Shown: positions 16,019-25,618, counted from the stretch's first letter. The stretch: 64,000 nt of DNA from CAVOEB01 sp965249645 (GCA_965249645.1 CBDFML010000011.1:372001-436000), one strand, 5' to 3'. Notes: generated by a model from the sequence alone, not told the origin. Numbers and translations are program-made.

Positions 16019-16453
16019 GTGAGTCGACAACCGGCCCCTTCCCGACTGGAGCAGCTCTGCATCAGCCAGGGATTGAAGATGACCGAACAGCGACGGGTGG
16101 TTGCCCGAGTGTTGTCGGACGCGCGCGATCACCCCGACGTGGAAGAGCTCTACCAACGCGCCACGGTGATCGATCCCAAGATCAGCCTGGCCACGGTCTA
16201 TCGGACGGTTCGGCTGTTCGAGGATTCGGGCATGCTCGAGCGGCACGATTTCGGCGACGGCCGTGCGCGCTACGAACAGGCGGACGATGTGCACCACGAT
16301 CACCTGATCGACATGAAGACGGGCAAGGTCATTGAATTCGAGAACGCAAAGATCGAAACGCTTCAACGCGAGGTGGCACTTCAGCTCGGTTATCGCCTGG
16401 TCGATCACCGGCTCGAGCTCTACGGCGTGCTGTTGTCCGACGACGATGAATGA
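16019..16453 (+). CDS. fur: Fur-family metal-responsive regulator (Fur/Mur type)
   Basis: The 144-residue product has the winged-helix DNA-binding domain (GLKMTEQRRVVARVL and ISLATVYRTVRLFEDSG) and a metal-binding dimer domain with DVHHDHLIDMKTGKVIEF. The CxxC pairs of enteric Fur are absent, as in alphaproteobacterial Fur/Mur, which often responds to manganese. The GTG start at 16019 is chosen because family similarity begins at once (RLEQLCISQGLKMT). It leads the olsB-olsA pair; Irr, the iron regulator, is at 37891. Confidence 0.9.
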   Translation: MSRQPAPSRLEQLCISQGLKMTEQRRVVARVLSDARDHPDVEELYQRATVIDPKISLATVYRTVRLFEDSGMLERHDFGDGRARYEQADDVHHDHLIDMKTGKVIEFENAKIETLQREVALQLGYRLVDHRLELYGVLLSDDDE

Positions 16454-16501
16454 GCGCAGGGATGTCGCCGTGTTCCTCTTCCTAGAACAGCCGATCCCGC
16501 A

Positions 16502-17278
16502 GTGAGCCGCGAACCCATTCAGGATATCCAGGCCGGTAGCCTCGAAGTGCGCCTGGCGCGCTCGCCCGACGAGATCGAGGCGGCGCTGTCGTTGCGCTAT
16601 CGCGTGTTCTACGATGAAATGGGCGCCAAGCCGAGCCCGGAGATGGCGGCCCGCCGACAGGATTTCGACGCCTTCGACGAGATTTGCGACCATCTGCTCG
16701 TGATCGACCACGACCGGACCGGTGCGGACGCCGTGGTCGGGACATACCGGTTGTTGCGCCGCTCGGTGGCCGAGCGTCACGACGGGTTTTACACGGCCGA
16801 CGAATACGACATCGGCGCCGTACTCCGGCTGCCGGGTGAAATTCTCGAATTGGGACGCTCCTGCGTCGATGCCGCCTATCGCAACCGCGCCACCATGACC
16901 ATGCTGTGGCGCGGCAATGCCGCCTACGTGGCGTTCTACGACATTACCCTGATGTTCGGTTGCGGGAGCCTGCACGGGACCGATCCCCAGGCGCTGGCGC
17001 TGCCCCTCTCCTATCTCTATCATCAGCACATGGCGCCGCCGGAGTTGCGCCCGGTGGCTTTGCCCGAGCGCTACATCGACATGAACCTGACGCCAGCGGA
17101 CCAGATCAATGCCAAGGCGGCGCTCAAGACGCTGCCGCCCCTGATCAAAGGATATCTTCGCCTGGGCGGGTTTGTCGGCGACGGCGCGGTCATCGACCAG
17201 CAGTGGAACTCGGTCGACGTGTCGATCGTGGTCAAGACCGATCTCGTGACCCAGAAATATCGCGACCACCTCGCTTGA
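16502..17278 (+). CDS. olsB: L-ornithine N-alpha-acyltransferase (OlsB type)
   Basis: OlsB transfers a 3-hydroxyacyl chain from ACP to ornithine, the first step of ornithine lipid synthesis. The 258-residue product has the GNAT-like OlsB layout: VRLARSPDEIEAALSLRYRV, ILELGRSCVDAAYRNRATM, FYDITLMFGCGSLHGTDP and ERYIDMNL. The GTG start at 16502 follows fur by 48 bases. The next gene encodes the second enzyme of the pathway. Ornithine lipids replace phospholipids under phosphate limitation in many alphaproteobacteria; no Pho box was identified. Confidence 0.88.
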   Translation: MSREPIQDIQAGSLEVRLARSPDEIEAALSLRYRVFYDEMGAKPSPEMAARRQDFDAFDEICDHLLVIDHDRTGADAVVGTYRLLRRSVAERHDGFYTADEYDIGAVLRLPGEILELGRSCVDAAYRNRATMTMLWRGNAAYVAFYDITLMFGCGSLHGTDPQALALPLSYLYHQHMAPPELRPVALPERYIDMNLTPADQINAKAALKTLPPLIKGYLRLGGFVGDGAVIDQQWNSVDVSIVVKTDLVTQKYRDHLA

Positions 17279-17292
17279 GCCGCCCCGACATT

Positions 17293-18129
17293 ATGCGCGC
17301 CTTCATCAACGTCGTGCGTTTTCTCGTCTGGACCTTCAGCCTGATGCCCGCCCAGATGGTGCTGCTCGCGCTGAACTCTCGGGCGGCCCGCCGTCTGCCG
17401 ATGCTCTACCATCGCGGAGTCTGCCGGATCATCGGCTTCCATGTTGTCATCAAGGGCGAGCAGAGCCGGACGGCGCCGGTTCTGTTCGTCTCCAACCACA
17501 GCTCCTACCTCGATATCATCGTTCTGGGTAGCGTGCTCGAGGGGTCGTTCGTCGCCAAGTCCGAGGTCGCGAGCTGGCCGCTCTTCGGTCGTCTCGCCAA
17601 GTTGCAGCGCACGGTCTTCGTCGACCGCCGGGTCTCCCGGACCGCGCGCGCGCGCGACGCCATGATTGCCCGGCTCGAGGCCGGCGACCGCCTTGTGTTG
17701 TTTCCCGAGGGCACAAGCAACGACGGCAACCGGGTGCTGCCCTTCAAGAGCGCTTATTTCGGCTTGGCGGAAAAGCCGGTCGGCGGCAAGCCCCTGGCTG
17801 TGCAGCCGGTATCGGTGGCTTATACCCGCCTCGATCACATGCCCATGGGACGGCGTTATCGGCCAGAATTTGCGTGGTACGGCGACATGGAGCTGCCGGC
17901 CCATCTGTGGAACGTGTTCGGGATAGGGCCGACGAGCGTCGAGGTTCGATTTCACGAGCCGGTCACCATCGAGCGGTTTCGCTCGCGCAAGGAAATGTCG
18001 GCCTATTGCCACGACACGGTTGCGGCGGGAGTGGCGACGTCGCTGGCGGGCGAGCCGTGGCGCGGCGTGCAGAAGAAAAAGACGCGCTTTCGCCGCCTGC
18101 GCGAAGCGGCTGCCGCAGTCAGGCGCTAG
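17293..18129 (+). CDS. olsA: 1-acyl-glycerol-phosphate / lyso-ornithine-lipid acyltransferase (OlsA type)
   Basis: The 278-residue product is a PlsC-family acyltransferase with an N-terminal membrane segment (residues 3-25), NHSSYLDIIVL near residue 68 (the NHxxxxD catalytic box) and LFPEGTSNDG near residue 137 (the substrate-binding box). Directly after olsB (14 bases), it most likely acylates lyso-ornithine lipid; acting on lysophosphatidic acid is the alternative. ATG 17293 is chosen; a TTG at 17275 overlapping the olsB stop is also in frame. The C-terminal 30 residues are strongly basic. Confidence 0.87.
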   Translation: MRAFINVVRFLVWTFSLMPAQMVLLALNSRAARRLPMLYHRGVCRIIGFHVVIKGEQSRTAPVLFVSNHSSYLDIIVLGSVLEGSFVAKSEVASWPLFGRLAKLQRTVFVDRRVSRTARARDAMIARLEAGDRLVLFPEGTSNDGNRVLPFKSAYFGLAEKPVGGKPLAVQPVSVAYTRLDHMPMGRRYRPEFAWYGDMELPAHLWNVFGIGPTSVEVRFHEPVTIERFRSRKEMSAYCHDTVAAGVATSLAGEPWRGVQKKKTRFRRLREAAAAVRR

Positions 18130-18237
18130 TTTGACAGGGAACCGCCGGGTGCTAGAGTCAAATCGTGATTTTGCAGCATTTCCAGATGTTTCTTGGACAG
18201 CCGTGCGCGTGATGGCGAATGGACCGGGACGCTGATT

Positions 18238-19614
18238 GTGTCGAAGTTGCTCTTCATCAAGAGTTTCGGCTGCCAGATGAACGTTTACGATTCGGGGCGC
18301 ATGGCCGATGTGCTGGCGCCGTCGGGGTATGATCCGGTGTCCGATGCCGCCGAAGCGGACGTTGTGATCCTCAACACCTGTCATATCCGCGAAAAGGCGG
18401 CGGAGAAGGTCTATTCCGATCTCGGCCGGCTGCGTCTCCTCAAAGACCGGCGCCGGGCGGCGGGCCGACCGATGGTGCTTGCGGTTGCCGGCTGCGTCGC
18501 CCAGGCCGAGGGCGAAGAGATGATCCGGCGCGCGCCGCAGGTGGATATCGTGCTCGGGCCACAGACTTATCACCGCCTGCCCGACATGGTTGCCCGCGCG
18601 CACGCGGGCGAGCGCGCGATCGTCGCGACGGATTTTCCCGTGGAGGAAAAATTCGATCATCTGGCCGCGGTGCGGCCGGCGCGGAGCGCGAGCGCGTTTC
18701 TCACCATCCAGGAGGGCTGCGACCGGTTCTGCACCTTCTGTGTCGTGCCCTACACCCGGGGCGCCGAGATGTCGCGCCCGGTGGCGGCGGTGCTGGACGA
18801 AGCAAGGCGCCTCGTCGAGGGCGGGGCGTGCGAGTTGATGTTGCTGGGTCAGAACGTCAATGCCTATCACGGGGCCTATTACGGGGCCTATCCCGGGACG
18901 GACGGCGAGGCGGAGGCCACGTTGGCGCAACTGCTGGGCCGTCTGGCCGAAATCCCGGGCCTGGCCCGACTTCGTTACACCACCTCCCATCCGCGCGACG
19001 TGACCGACGAGTTGATTGCGGCACATCGCGACCTGCCACAGCTTATGCCTTCCCTGCATCTGCCCGTGCAGTCGGGATCGGACCGGGTACTGGCGGCCAT
19101 GAACCGCCGCCACCGGACAGCGGATTATCTCGATACCATCGAGCGGTTGCGTGCGGCGCGGCCCGATCTCGCCCTGTCGTCGGACTTTATCGTCGGCTTT
19201 CCCGGCGAGACCGAGGCGGATTTCAAGGCAACCCTGGGGCTGGTGCGCCGAGTCGGCTATACCCAGGCCTATTCGTTCAAATACAGTGCGCGACCTGGAA
19301 CGCCCGCGGCGGAAATGGACGCCCAGGTCGACGAACCGGTCAAGGCCGAGAGGCTTGCGCGCCTGCAGGCGTTGCTCGATGAGCAGCAGCGCAGCTTCAA
19401 TGCAGCGGCGGTGGGGCGCACGATCGACGTGCTGTTCGAGCGCCGGGGACGGAACGCCGGGCAGCTTGCGGGCCGCAGCCCCTGGATGCAGGCGGTCCAC
19501 GCCGAGGCGCCGGTAGAGGCGTTGGGCCGACTCGAGCGGGTCGAGATCACAGCTGGTCATGCCAACAGCCTGAGCGGCCGGCTGGCAGCGGCCGGCGCGG
19601 GAGCTTGCGGGTGA
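18238..19614 (+). CDS. miaB: tRNA-2-methylthio-N6-dimethylallyladenosine synthase
   Basis: MiaB adds a methylthio group to i6A37 in tRNA. The 458-residue radical-SAM protein has the N-terminal cluster cysteines (FGCQMN, NTCHIREKA, AGCVAQ), the radical-SAM CDRFCTFCVVPYTRG near residue 160 and a C-terminal TRAM domain. GTG 18238 is chosen because FIKSFGCQMN follows at once; TTG 18193 is in frame but adds unrelated residues. Near residue 205 a small tandem repeat (AYHGAYYGAYPG) lengthens a loop. Its stop overlaps phoH (GTGA). Confidence 0.95.
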   Translation: MSKLLFIKSFGCQMNVYDSGRMADVLAPSGYDPVSDAAEADVVILNTCHIREKAAEKVYSDLGRLRLLKDRRRAAGRPMVLAVAGCVAQAEGEEMIRRAPQVDIVLGPQTYHRLPDMVARAHAGERAIVATDFPVEEKFDHLAAVRPARSASAFLTIQEGCDRFCTFCVVPYTRGAEMSRPVAAVLDEARRLVEGGACELMLLGQNVNAYHGAYYGAYPGTDGEAEATLAQLLGRLAEIPGLARLRYTTSHPRDVTDELIAAHRDLPQLMPSLHLPVQSGSDRVLAAMNRRHRTADYLDTIERLRAARPDLALSSDFIVGFPGETEADFKATLGLVRRVGYTQAYSFKYSARPGTPAAEMDAQVDEPVKAERLARLQALLDEQQRSFNAAAVGRTIDVLFERRGRNAGQLAGRSPWMQAVHAEAPVEALGRLERVEITAGHANSLSGRLAAAGAGACG

Positions 19615-20636
19615 GCGGTTCGCTCGATCCCCGCGCAGGCGCCGACGAACCCCTCGTCCTGCGGTTCGACGACAACGCACTGCTTTCGCAGCTCTACGGC
19701 GAATACGATCACAATTTGATCCGCATCGAGCAAGAAATTGGCGTGCACGTCAACCCGCGCGGCAACGAGGTTGCGATCACGGGACCGAGCGAACAGGTGG
19801 GGATCGCCCGCAACGTGCTGACCGGGCTTTACGACCAGCTCAAACGCGGTCTGCCGGTGGACCGTGGCGAGGTTGACGGCGTCATCCGCATGGCCCGCGA
19901 GGCTTATCAGGCGGGGCTCGAAATCGACACCGCGATGCCCGAAATCGTCAAAACCCCGCGTCGCCACATCCAGGCGCGCTCCTTGACCCAGGCCGCCTAT
20001 CTCCGCGCCCAGCGGGAGAGCGAGCTGGTGATCGGAACCGGCCCGGCCGGCACCGGCAAGACCTACCTTGCCGTTGCGATTGCCGCCTCAATGCTGGCCT
20101 TGGCCAAGATCGACCGGATCATTCTCTCGCGCCCCGCGGTCGAGGCCGGTGAGCGGTTGGGCTTCCTGCCCGGCGACCTGAAGGAAAAAGTCGACCCCTA
20201 TCTTCGCCCGCTCTACGACGCGTTGCACGACATGATGCCCGCCGACACGGTCGCGAAAGGGCTGGAGACGGGGCAGATCGAGATCGCGCCGCTCGCCTTC
20301 ATGCGCGGGCGGACGCTTTCGAACGCGTTTGTTATCCTCGACGAGGCCCAGAACACCACGCCGGTCCAGATGAAGATGTTCCTGACCCGGATCGGCGAGA
20401 ATTCGCGCATGGTGGTGACCGGCGATCTGTCGCAAATCGACCTGCCACCGCACACGGCCTCGGGGTTGACGGAGGCGGTCAACGTGCTGGACGGGGTTGC
20501 GGGGGTGCGCCTGATTCGGTTCTCCGACGCGGACGTGGTGCGCCACCCGCTGGTGGCCCGGATCGTCCAGGCCTACGACGCGGCCGACGCCCGGGTATCG
20601 ACCCCCCCGCCGTCGGATCGAGGAGAGCCGGCGTGA
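19611..20636 (+). CDS. phoH: PhoH-like ATPase
   Basis: The 341-residue product has an N-terminal KH-like region and a P-loop ATPase domain with GTGPAGTGKTYLAVA near residue 143, EAGERLGFLPGDLKEKVDPY and VILDEAQNTTP (Walker B). PhoH proteins are cytoplasmic ATPases or helicases linked to RNA metabolism, usually next to ybeY as here. GTG 19611 overlaps the miaB stop and TGA of this gene overlaps ybeY, so the whole run is translationally coupled. Confidence 0.95.
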   Translation: MSGSLDPRAGADEPLVLRFDDNALLSQLYGEYDHNLIRIEQEIGVHVNPRGNEVAITGPSEQVGIARNVLTGLYDQLKRGLPVDRGEVDGVIRMAREAYQAGLEIDTAMPEIVKTPRRHIQARSLTQAAYLRAQRESELVIGTGPAGTGKTYLAVAIAASMLALAKIDRIILSRPAVEAGERLGFLPGDLKEKVDPYLRPLYDALHDMMPADTVAKGLETGQIEIAPLAFMRGRTLSNAFVILDEAQNTTPVQMKMFLTRIGENSRMVVTGDLSQIDLPPHTASGLTEAVNVLDGVAGVRLIRFSDADVVRHPLVARIVQAYDAADARVSTPPPSDRGEPA

Positions 20637-21169
20637 GCGGACTTGCGATCGAGGTGGCGCTGAGCGATCCGCGCTGGCGCGAGGGCTTCGGCAATATCGA
20701 GGCGCTGTGTCGCAGCGCGGCCGTCGCTGCGTTCGCGGTGGCTGGACTGGTCCCGACGATGGAGCAGGAGCTCTCGATTCTGCTCACCGACGATGCCGAA
20801 TTGCGCCGTCTTAACCGGCAGTTTCGCGGCGTCGACAAACCAACCAACGTGCTGGCATTTCCCGGCGAGGACGCCGGAGAGGATACGGTCGGCGGCCACT
20901 TGCTGGGCGACGTGGCGCTGGGTTTCGAGACAGTTTGCCGGGAAGCGCGTGAGCGGGAAACGGCGGCGGATCATCTTGCCCACCTTGTGGTGCATGGTTG
21001 CCTCCATCTTGCGGGCTACAATCATCACGAGGTTGCCGACGCGAAACGCATGGAAGCGGCGGAGGTTGCTGCGCTGGCGCGTCTTGGTCGGCCCGATCCC
21101 TACAACCCCGACGCGGCTGCACCGGCGCCGCAGGCGGCCGATCTGGTGCCGCGACAGACGGTTCGATGA
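20633..21169 (+). CDS. ybeY: Endoribonuclease YbeY (rRNA maturation factor)
   Basis: YbeY is a metal-dependent RNase involved in 16S rRNA 3'-end maturation and ribosome quality control. The 178-residue product has NRQFRGVDKPTNVLAFP and the zinc site VHGCLHLAGYNHHEVADA near residue 119, where the canonical HGxLHLxGYDH has Asn in place of Asp; the three histidines are kept. GTG start overlaps phoH by four bases and the stop overlaps corC. Confidence 0.94.
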   Translation: MSGLAIEVALSDPRWREGFGNIEALCRSAAVAAFAVAGLVPTMEQELSILLTDDAELRRLNRQFRGVDKPTNVLAFPGEDAGEDTVGGHLLGDVALGFETVCREARERETAADHLAHLVVHGCLHLAGYNHHEVADAKRMEAAEVAALARLGRPDPYNPDAAAPAPQAADLVPRQTVR

Positions 21170-22068
21170 GCGACCGCCCTCCATCTCCACCGCCTCGCGA
21201 TGACGGGGCCGACCCTCCGATATCTCTTCTGAAGTCGATACGCCAGTGGCTTAAGAATGTGAAGCGCGGGCGCAATGGCGAGTCGTCGCTGCGCGAGGAA
21301 GTCGAGGAGGCGATCGAGACTCTCGACGAGGCCTCCGGACAGATCGACACCCATGAACGGGCGCTGCTCGCCAATATACTCGAGTTCGGCAACATCCGGG
21401 TCGAGGACGTTATGCTGCCGCGCCCCGATATCGTCGCCGTCGAGGCCGGCGACGGAATCGAGGACATCGTCACTCTGGTCAAGGAGAAGGGCCATTCGCG
21501 TCTGCCGATCTACCGCTCGTCGCTCGACGACGTGCTCGGGCTGGTCCATATCCGCGACCTGCTGGGCCAGATCGGGTCGGGCGAGCCTCACAAGATCGCA
21601 AACCTGATTCGCCCGATCCTGTTCGTGCCGCCATCGATGCGGGTGCTCGACCTGCTGGTCAAGATGCGCGATTCGCGGATCCACATGGCGGTGGTGGTTG
21701 ACGAGTACGGTGGCACCGATGGACTCGTAACCATCGAGGACATCGTCGAGGAAATCGTCGGCGAGATCGAGGACGAGCACGACGAAGCCGAACCCCCCGG
21801 ACTGACCCAGGCGGCGGATGGCACCATCGTGGCCGATGCCCGTACCCGCCTCGCCGACCTCGAGACGATTCTGGGCCTGACCCTGGTCAGCACCGAAGAC
21901 GATATCGATACCATCGGCGGGCTGGTGTTTACGCTGATCGGCCGGATTCCGCTCAAGGGCGAGCTGATCTCCCACGCGAGCGGGGTGGAGTTCGAGGTGC
22001 TCGAGGCCGATCCGCGCCGCGTTAATCGCCTGCGCGTGCGCCGGCCGGTGGCGGCCGACCCCGCGTGA
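21166..22068 (+). CDS. CorC/HlyC-family CBS-domain protein
   Basis: The 300-residue product carries two CBS domains (VEDVMLPRPDIVAVE near residue 80, IRPILFVPPSMRVLDLL near residue 147), the conserved VVVDEYGGTDGLVTIEDI near residue 178 and a C-terminal CorC/HlyC FAD-like domain. There is no membrane DUF21 domain, so it is a soluble CorC type, linked to divalent-cation efflux or lipid metabolism. It lies between ybeY and lnt with 4-base overlaps on both sides, the usual bacterial order. Confidence 0.92.
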   Translation: MSDRPPSPPPRDDGADPPISLLKSIRQWLKNVKRGRNGESSLREEVEEAIETLDEASGQIDTHERALLANILEFGNIRVEDVMLPRPDIVAVEAGDGIEDIVTLVKEKGHSRLPIYRSSLDDVLGLVHIRDLLGQIGSGEPHKIANLIRPILFVPPSMRVLDLLVKMRDSRIHMAVVVDEYGGTDGLVTIEDIVEEIVGEIEDEHDEAEPPGLTQAADGTIVADARTRLADLETILGLTLVSTEDDIDTIGGLVFTLIGRIPLKGELISHASGVEFEVLEADPRRVNRLRVRRPVAADPA

Positions 22069-23642
22069 CCCGGCCGGCAAGCGGGCTGGCCGGGCTGGGG
22101 GGGCGGATTGCCCGGCTTTCGGGTTGGCGTCGCGCGTTGCTGGCGGCAGGCCTCGGGGTTGCCGCCGCCGCTGCCCTGCCGCCCGTCCATGTTTTACCGC
22201 TGCTGATTGTCGCCTTTACGGGCCTCGCCTGGCTGACGACGGGAAGCCGCTCGGTGTGGGGCGCCTTTCTCGTTGGATGGTGGTTCGGGGTCGGCCATTT
22301 CCTCGCCACGTTCTACTGGGTCGGCACCGCGCTGCTTACCGATCCCGAGCGCTACGGCGTCGTCGTGGTGCCCGTGGTCCTGGGCTTCGCGGCAGGGCTG
22401 GCGCTGTTCGTCGGGGCGGCGGTCACGTTGGTCCATCTCTCGCGGGCGCGCGGCGCAGGACTTGCGTTGGCGCTCGCAATCGCCTGGTCTCTCGCCGAAT
22501 GGCTGCGCGGCCACATCCTGACCGGCTTTCCCATGACGCCGCTCGGCACGGCTTGGGCACCGCTCGACGCGATGCTCCAGCTCAGCGCGTTGGGCGGTGT
22601 GTGGAGCCTCGGGTTGATCACCGTGTTGGCGGCCGCGATGCCGTCCTGCCTGGCGACGGGGGGCGGGGCGGCACGGCGTTGGGGACCGGTCGCGGGTGCG
22701 GCAGCAGTGCTGGTAGCTGCGGGCCTGTACGGTGCCGTGCGCCTCGCGGACGCCTCCGAGGCGAGCGTACCGGAGGTCAGGCTACGGCTAGTCCAGCCCA
22801 GCATCGCGCAGGAGCTGAAATGGCAAGCGGGGCAGCGTGAGCTGATCGTCGAGCGCTATCTCGCGGCTTCGGCGAATGCGGCGGCCGAGGGTGTTAGTCA
22901 TATCGTGTGGCCGGAATCCGCGCTGCCCTACCGGATTGCCGAGGAGCCTGAGCTGCTCGAGGCGATCGCGCGCATCGTCCCGCGAGGCGGCCTGCTGTTC
23001 ACGGGCTCGGTGCGCAGTGTCGCCGCGAACGGAGGGGAGAGGCGCTACTGGAACAGCCTGTTTGCCGTCGATGCGCAAGGCATGCCGGTGGCGGTCTACG
23101 ACAAGGCCCATCTGGTGCCGTTCGGCGAGTACATGCCGCTGCGCAGCTTGATCAGCGCGGCCAAGCTGACCCACGGCGCAGTGGATTTCTCTGCCGGGCC
23201 GAGTCCCAAGACCCTGGTGCTGCCCGGTCTGCCGGCGGTCAGCGCCCTGATCTGTTACGAGGCGATCTTTCCCGGCGACGTGGTGGCTGCCGGCGAGCGG
23301 CCCGGATGGCTGCTCAACATCACCAACGACGCCTGGTACGGCGTCACGTCGGGGCCTTACCAGCATTTCGCAAGTGCTCGGCTGCGCGCCGTCGAGGAAG
23401 GCCTGCCGCTGGTGCGCGCAGCGAACAACGGTATTTCGGCGGTGCTCGATGCCCATGGCCGGATCACCGCACGACTTGGCCTGAACGAACAGGGTGTGCT
23501 CGACGCCCCGCTGCCCGTCGCGCTGGCGGTGCCGCCGCTCTATGCCCGGTTTGGCGACGGGCTTTATTTCATCTTGTTGTCGGTCGGCGCGGTGGCTGTC
23601 CTGACCCTCAACTACAGGTCACAAATGTTGAATAAGACATAG
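22065..23642 (+). CDS. lnt: Apolipoprotein N-acyltransferase
   Basis: Lnt completes lipoprotein maturation by N-acylation at the outer face of the inner membrane. The 525-residue product has N-terminal transmembrane helices and a nitrilase-like domain with the triad Glu in WPESALPYR (near residue 282), Lys in KAHLVPFGEYMP (near 346) and Cys in LICYEAIFPGD (near 396). A C-terminal helix closes the protein. GTG start overlaps corC. It ends the coupled miaB-phoH-ybeY-corC-lnt operon. Confidence 0.95.
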   Translation: MTRPASGLAGLGGRIARLSGWRRALLAAGLGVAAAAALPPVHVLPLLIVAFTGLAWLTTGSRSVWGAFLVGWWFGVGHFLATFYWVGTALLTDPERYGVVVVPVVLGFAAGLALFVGAAVTLVHLSRARGAGLALALAIAWSLAEWLRGHILTGFPMTPLGTAWAPLDAMLQLSALGGVWSLGLITVLAAAMPSCLATGGGAARRWGPVAGAAAVLVAAGLYGAVRLADASEASVPEVRLRLVQPSIAQELKWQAGQRELIVERYLAASANAAAEGVSHIVWPESALPYRIAEEPELLEAIARIVPRGGLLFTGSVRSVAANGGERRYWNSLFAVDAQGMPVAVYDKAHLVPFGEYMPLRSLISAAKLTHGAVDFSAGPSPKTLVLPGLPAVSALICYEAIFPGDVVAAGERPGWLLNITNDAWYGVTSGPYQHFASARLRAVEEGLPLVRAANNGISAVLDAHGRITARLGLNEQGVLDAPLPVALAVPPLYARFGDGLYFILLSVGAVAVLTLNYRSQMLNKT

Positions 23643-23819
23643 CACTAAAGTTTCACAACTACCGGCTTATGGACATAACCGGGTGACTGGCAGTACGTGG
23701 TATAGTCCTCGCGTTCCGCATCCAACGACAAAACTCAAAGGGTCAAGTCGATGCCCACGAAATTCCGGATAGCGCGCTTTAAGACGGGATGCGCCCGGCG
23801 CCCCGGCTGCAACTGAGCC

Positions 23820-24269
23820 ATGCCGGCACAGCCCCATCCGGTGGACGTGCATGTCGGATCCCGGGTCCGGCTGCGCCGCACGTTACTCGGTATGAGCCAG
23901 CAGAAACTCGCCGAGGCGATCGGCCTGACATTTCAGCAGGTGCAAAAATACGAGAAGGGTGCGAACCGGATCGGCTCGAGCCGGCTTTATCAGCTGTCCA
24001 AGGTGCTCGATATTTCCATCGCCTATTTCTTCGAGGACTTTCAAGGCCCGGCGTCGATCCGCCAACCCGGCCTCGCCGAGGCGCCGCCCGAGGGCTTTCG
24101 CCACGATCCCCTGATGCGGCGGGAAACCCTCGAACTGGTGCGCGCCTATTACAAGATCACCGACCCGTCGGTGCGCAAGCGGCTCTTCGACCTGACCAAG
24201 TCTCTGGCCGAGATCGCCGACCAGGACGCGGGCAATCCGAAGCCCCGCCGACCGCGAAAGCCGCGCTGA
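23820..24269 (+). CDS. XRE-family helix-turn-helix regulator
   Basis: The 149-residue product has an N-terminal HTH_3 domain: VGSRVRLRRTLLGMSQQKLA and LTFQQVQKYEKGANRIGSS (residues 12-55), then a helical C-terminal part and a basic tail. This type is conserved between lnt and metK in alphaproteobacteria; related proteins regulate polysaccharide, biofilm or cell-cycle genes. The 177-base gap before it includes TATAGT at 23701-23706. A 21-codon frame (23751-23816) ends just before it, perhaps without meaning. Confidence 0.88.
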   Translation: MPAQPHPVDVHVGSRVRLRRTLLGMSQQKLAEAIGLTFQQVQKYEKGANRIGSSRLYQLSKVLDISIAYFFEDFQGPASIRQPGLAEAPPEGFRHDPLMRRETLELVRAYYKITDPSVRKRLFDLTKSLAEIADQDAGNPKPRRPRKPR

Positions 24270-24410
24270 CCGCCTGACCATCCCCCGAGCCGGAGTGGCT
24301 TGACCCGCGCGGCGTTCCTTGCGACAAACAGCACCCCTGCCATAGGGTGGATCGCGCAGTCCCCGAGGGCGGCGGGACGGCGTGATCGGGCACATCGAGG
24401 GAGAAATGCC

Positions 24411-25580
24411 GTGACGCGACAGAATTATCTGTTCACCAGCGAATCCGTTTCAGAAGGCCATCCCGACAAGGTGTGCGACCGCATCTCCGATGCGATCGTC
24501 GACGCTTACATCACGGTCGATCCGTTCGCGCGTGTGGCCTGCGAAACCCTGGTGACGACCAATCGCGTCGTCGTGGCGGGAGAGGTGCGCAGCGCCAAGC
24601 CGATCGAGCAAAACGCCATCGAGGCGATCATTCGCGAGGTGATCCGTCAGATAGGCTACGAGCAGGACGGCTTCCATTGGCAGACGGCCAGAGTCGATAT
24701 CTATCTTCACGAGCAATCGGGCGATATCGCCCAGGGCGTCGACGCCCGCGACAACAAGGACGAGGGGGCGGGCGACCAGGGGCTCATGTTCGGCCACGCC
24801 TGCCGTGAGACCGACGCGCTGATGCCTGCGCCAATCCATTTTTCGCATCAGATCCTGTTGTCTCTCGCCGAGGCCCGCCACAGCGGGTCGGTGCCCAGCC
24901 TGCTGCCCGACTCCAAGAGCCAGGTGACGCTGGAATATGTCGACGGCAAACCGGTGCGGGCGACTTCGGTGGTGGTCTCGCACCAGCATGTGGAAGCGGC
25001 CAGCCAGGATGACGTGCGCGAGATTGTTCGCCCCCACGTGGTCAATGTTCTGCCCGATGGCTGGATGTGCGACGAGGCGAATTTCTACGTCAATCCGACA
25101 GGCCGCTTCGTGATCGGAGGCCCGGACGGCGATACCGGCCTGACCGGGCGCAAGATCATCGTCGACACCTACGGCGGCGCCGCGCCTCATGGCGGCGGGG
25201 CCTTTTCGGGCAAGGATGCGACCAAGGTCGATCGCTCGGCGGCCTATGCGGCGCGCTATCTGGCCAAGAATGTGGTCGCCGCGGAGCTGGCGGAACGCTG
25301 CACCATCCAGCTCGCCTACGCGATCGCCGTGGCCGACCCGTTATCGGTCTATGTCGATACCCATGAAACGGGGCGGGTTTCCGAGGCCGAGCTCGAAACC
25401 GCATTGCGCGAGGTAATGGATTTGCGCCCGCGCGGCATTCGCGAACATCTCGGCCTGAACAAGCCGGTTTTCGCGCGCACCGCGGCTTACGGGCATTTCG
25501 GTCGCGCGCCCGATGCAGACGGCGGGTTTTCCTGGGAGCGCACCGACGCCGTCGACGCGCTGCGCGCCAAGTTCGGCTAG
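24411..25580 (+). CDS. metK: S-adenosylmethionine synthetase
   Basis: MetK makes SAM from methionine and ATP. The 389-residue product has FTSESVSEGHPDKVCDRISD at the N-terminus, GAGDQGLMFGHAC near residue 118, and GGGAFSGKDATKVDRSAAY near residue 262, all hallmark segments. The GTG at 24411 has GAGGGAGAA upstream and starts directly before the conserved region; the frame is open further upstream without homology. No SAM riboswitch could be recognised in the 141 bases before it. Confidence 0.96.
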   Translation: MTRQNYLFTSESVSEGHPDKVCDRISDAIVDAYITVDPFARVACETLVTTNRVVVAGEVRSAKPIEQNAIEAIIREVIRQIGYEQDGFHWQTARVDIYLHEQSGDIAQGVDARDNKDEGAGDQGLMFGHACRETDALMPAPIHFSHQILLSLAEARHSGSVPSLLPDSKSQVTLEYVDGKPVRATSVVVSHQHVEAASQDDVREIVRPHVVNVLPDGWMCDEANFYVNPTGRFVIGGPDGDTGLTGRKIIVDTYGGAAPHGGGAFSGKDATKVDRSAAYAARYLAKNVVAAELAERCTIQLAYAIAVADPLSVYVDTHETGRVSEAELETALREVMDLRPRGIREHLGLNKPVFARTAAYGHFGRAPDADGGFSWERTDAVDALRAKFG

Positions 25581-25618
25581 GAGCCTTCGTCTGCCCGCGG
25601 GTCGTGCGGGGACGCATC

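Noticed and set aside
23751..23816. A 21-codon frame just before the XRE regulator
   Set aside because: It has a weak AAAGG site but no conserved leader-peptide feature such as regulatory codon runs; chance is the simpler explanation.
24270..24410. Possible SAM riboswitch upstream of metK
   Set aside because: I could not recognise the conserved core of a SAM-II or SAM/SAH riboswitch. A covariance-model search would decide.
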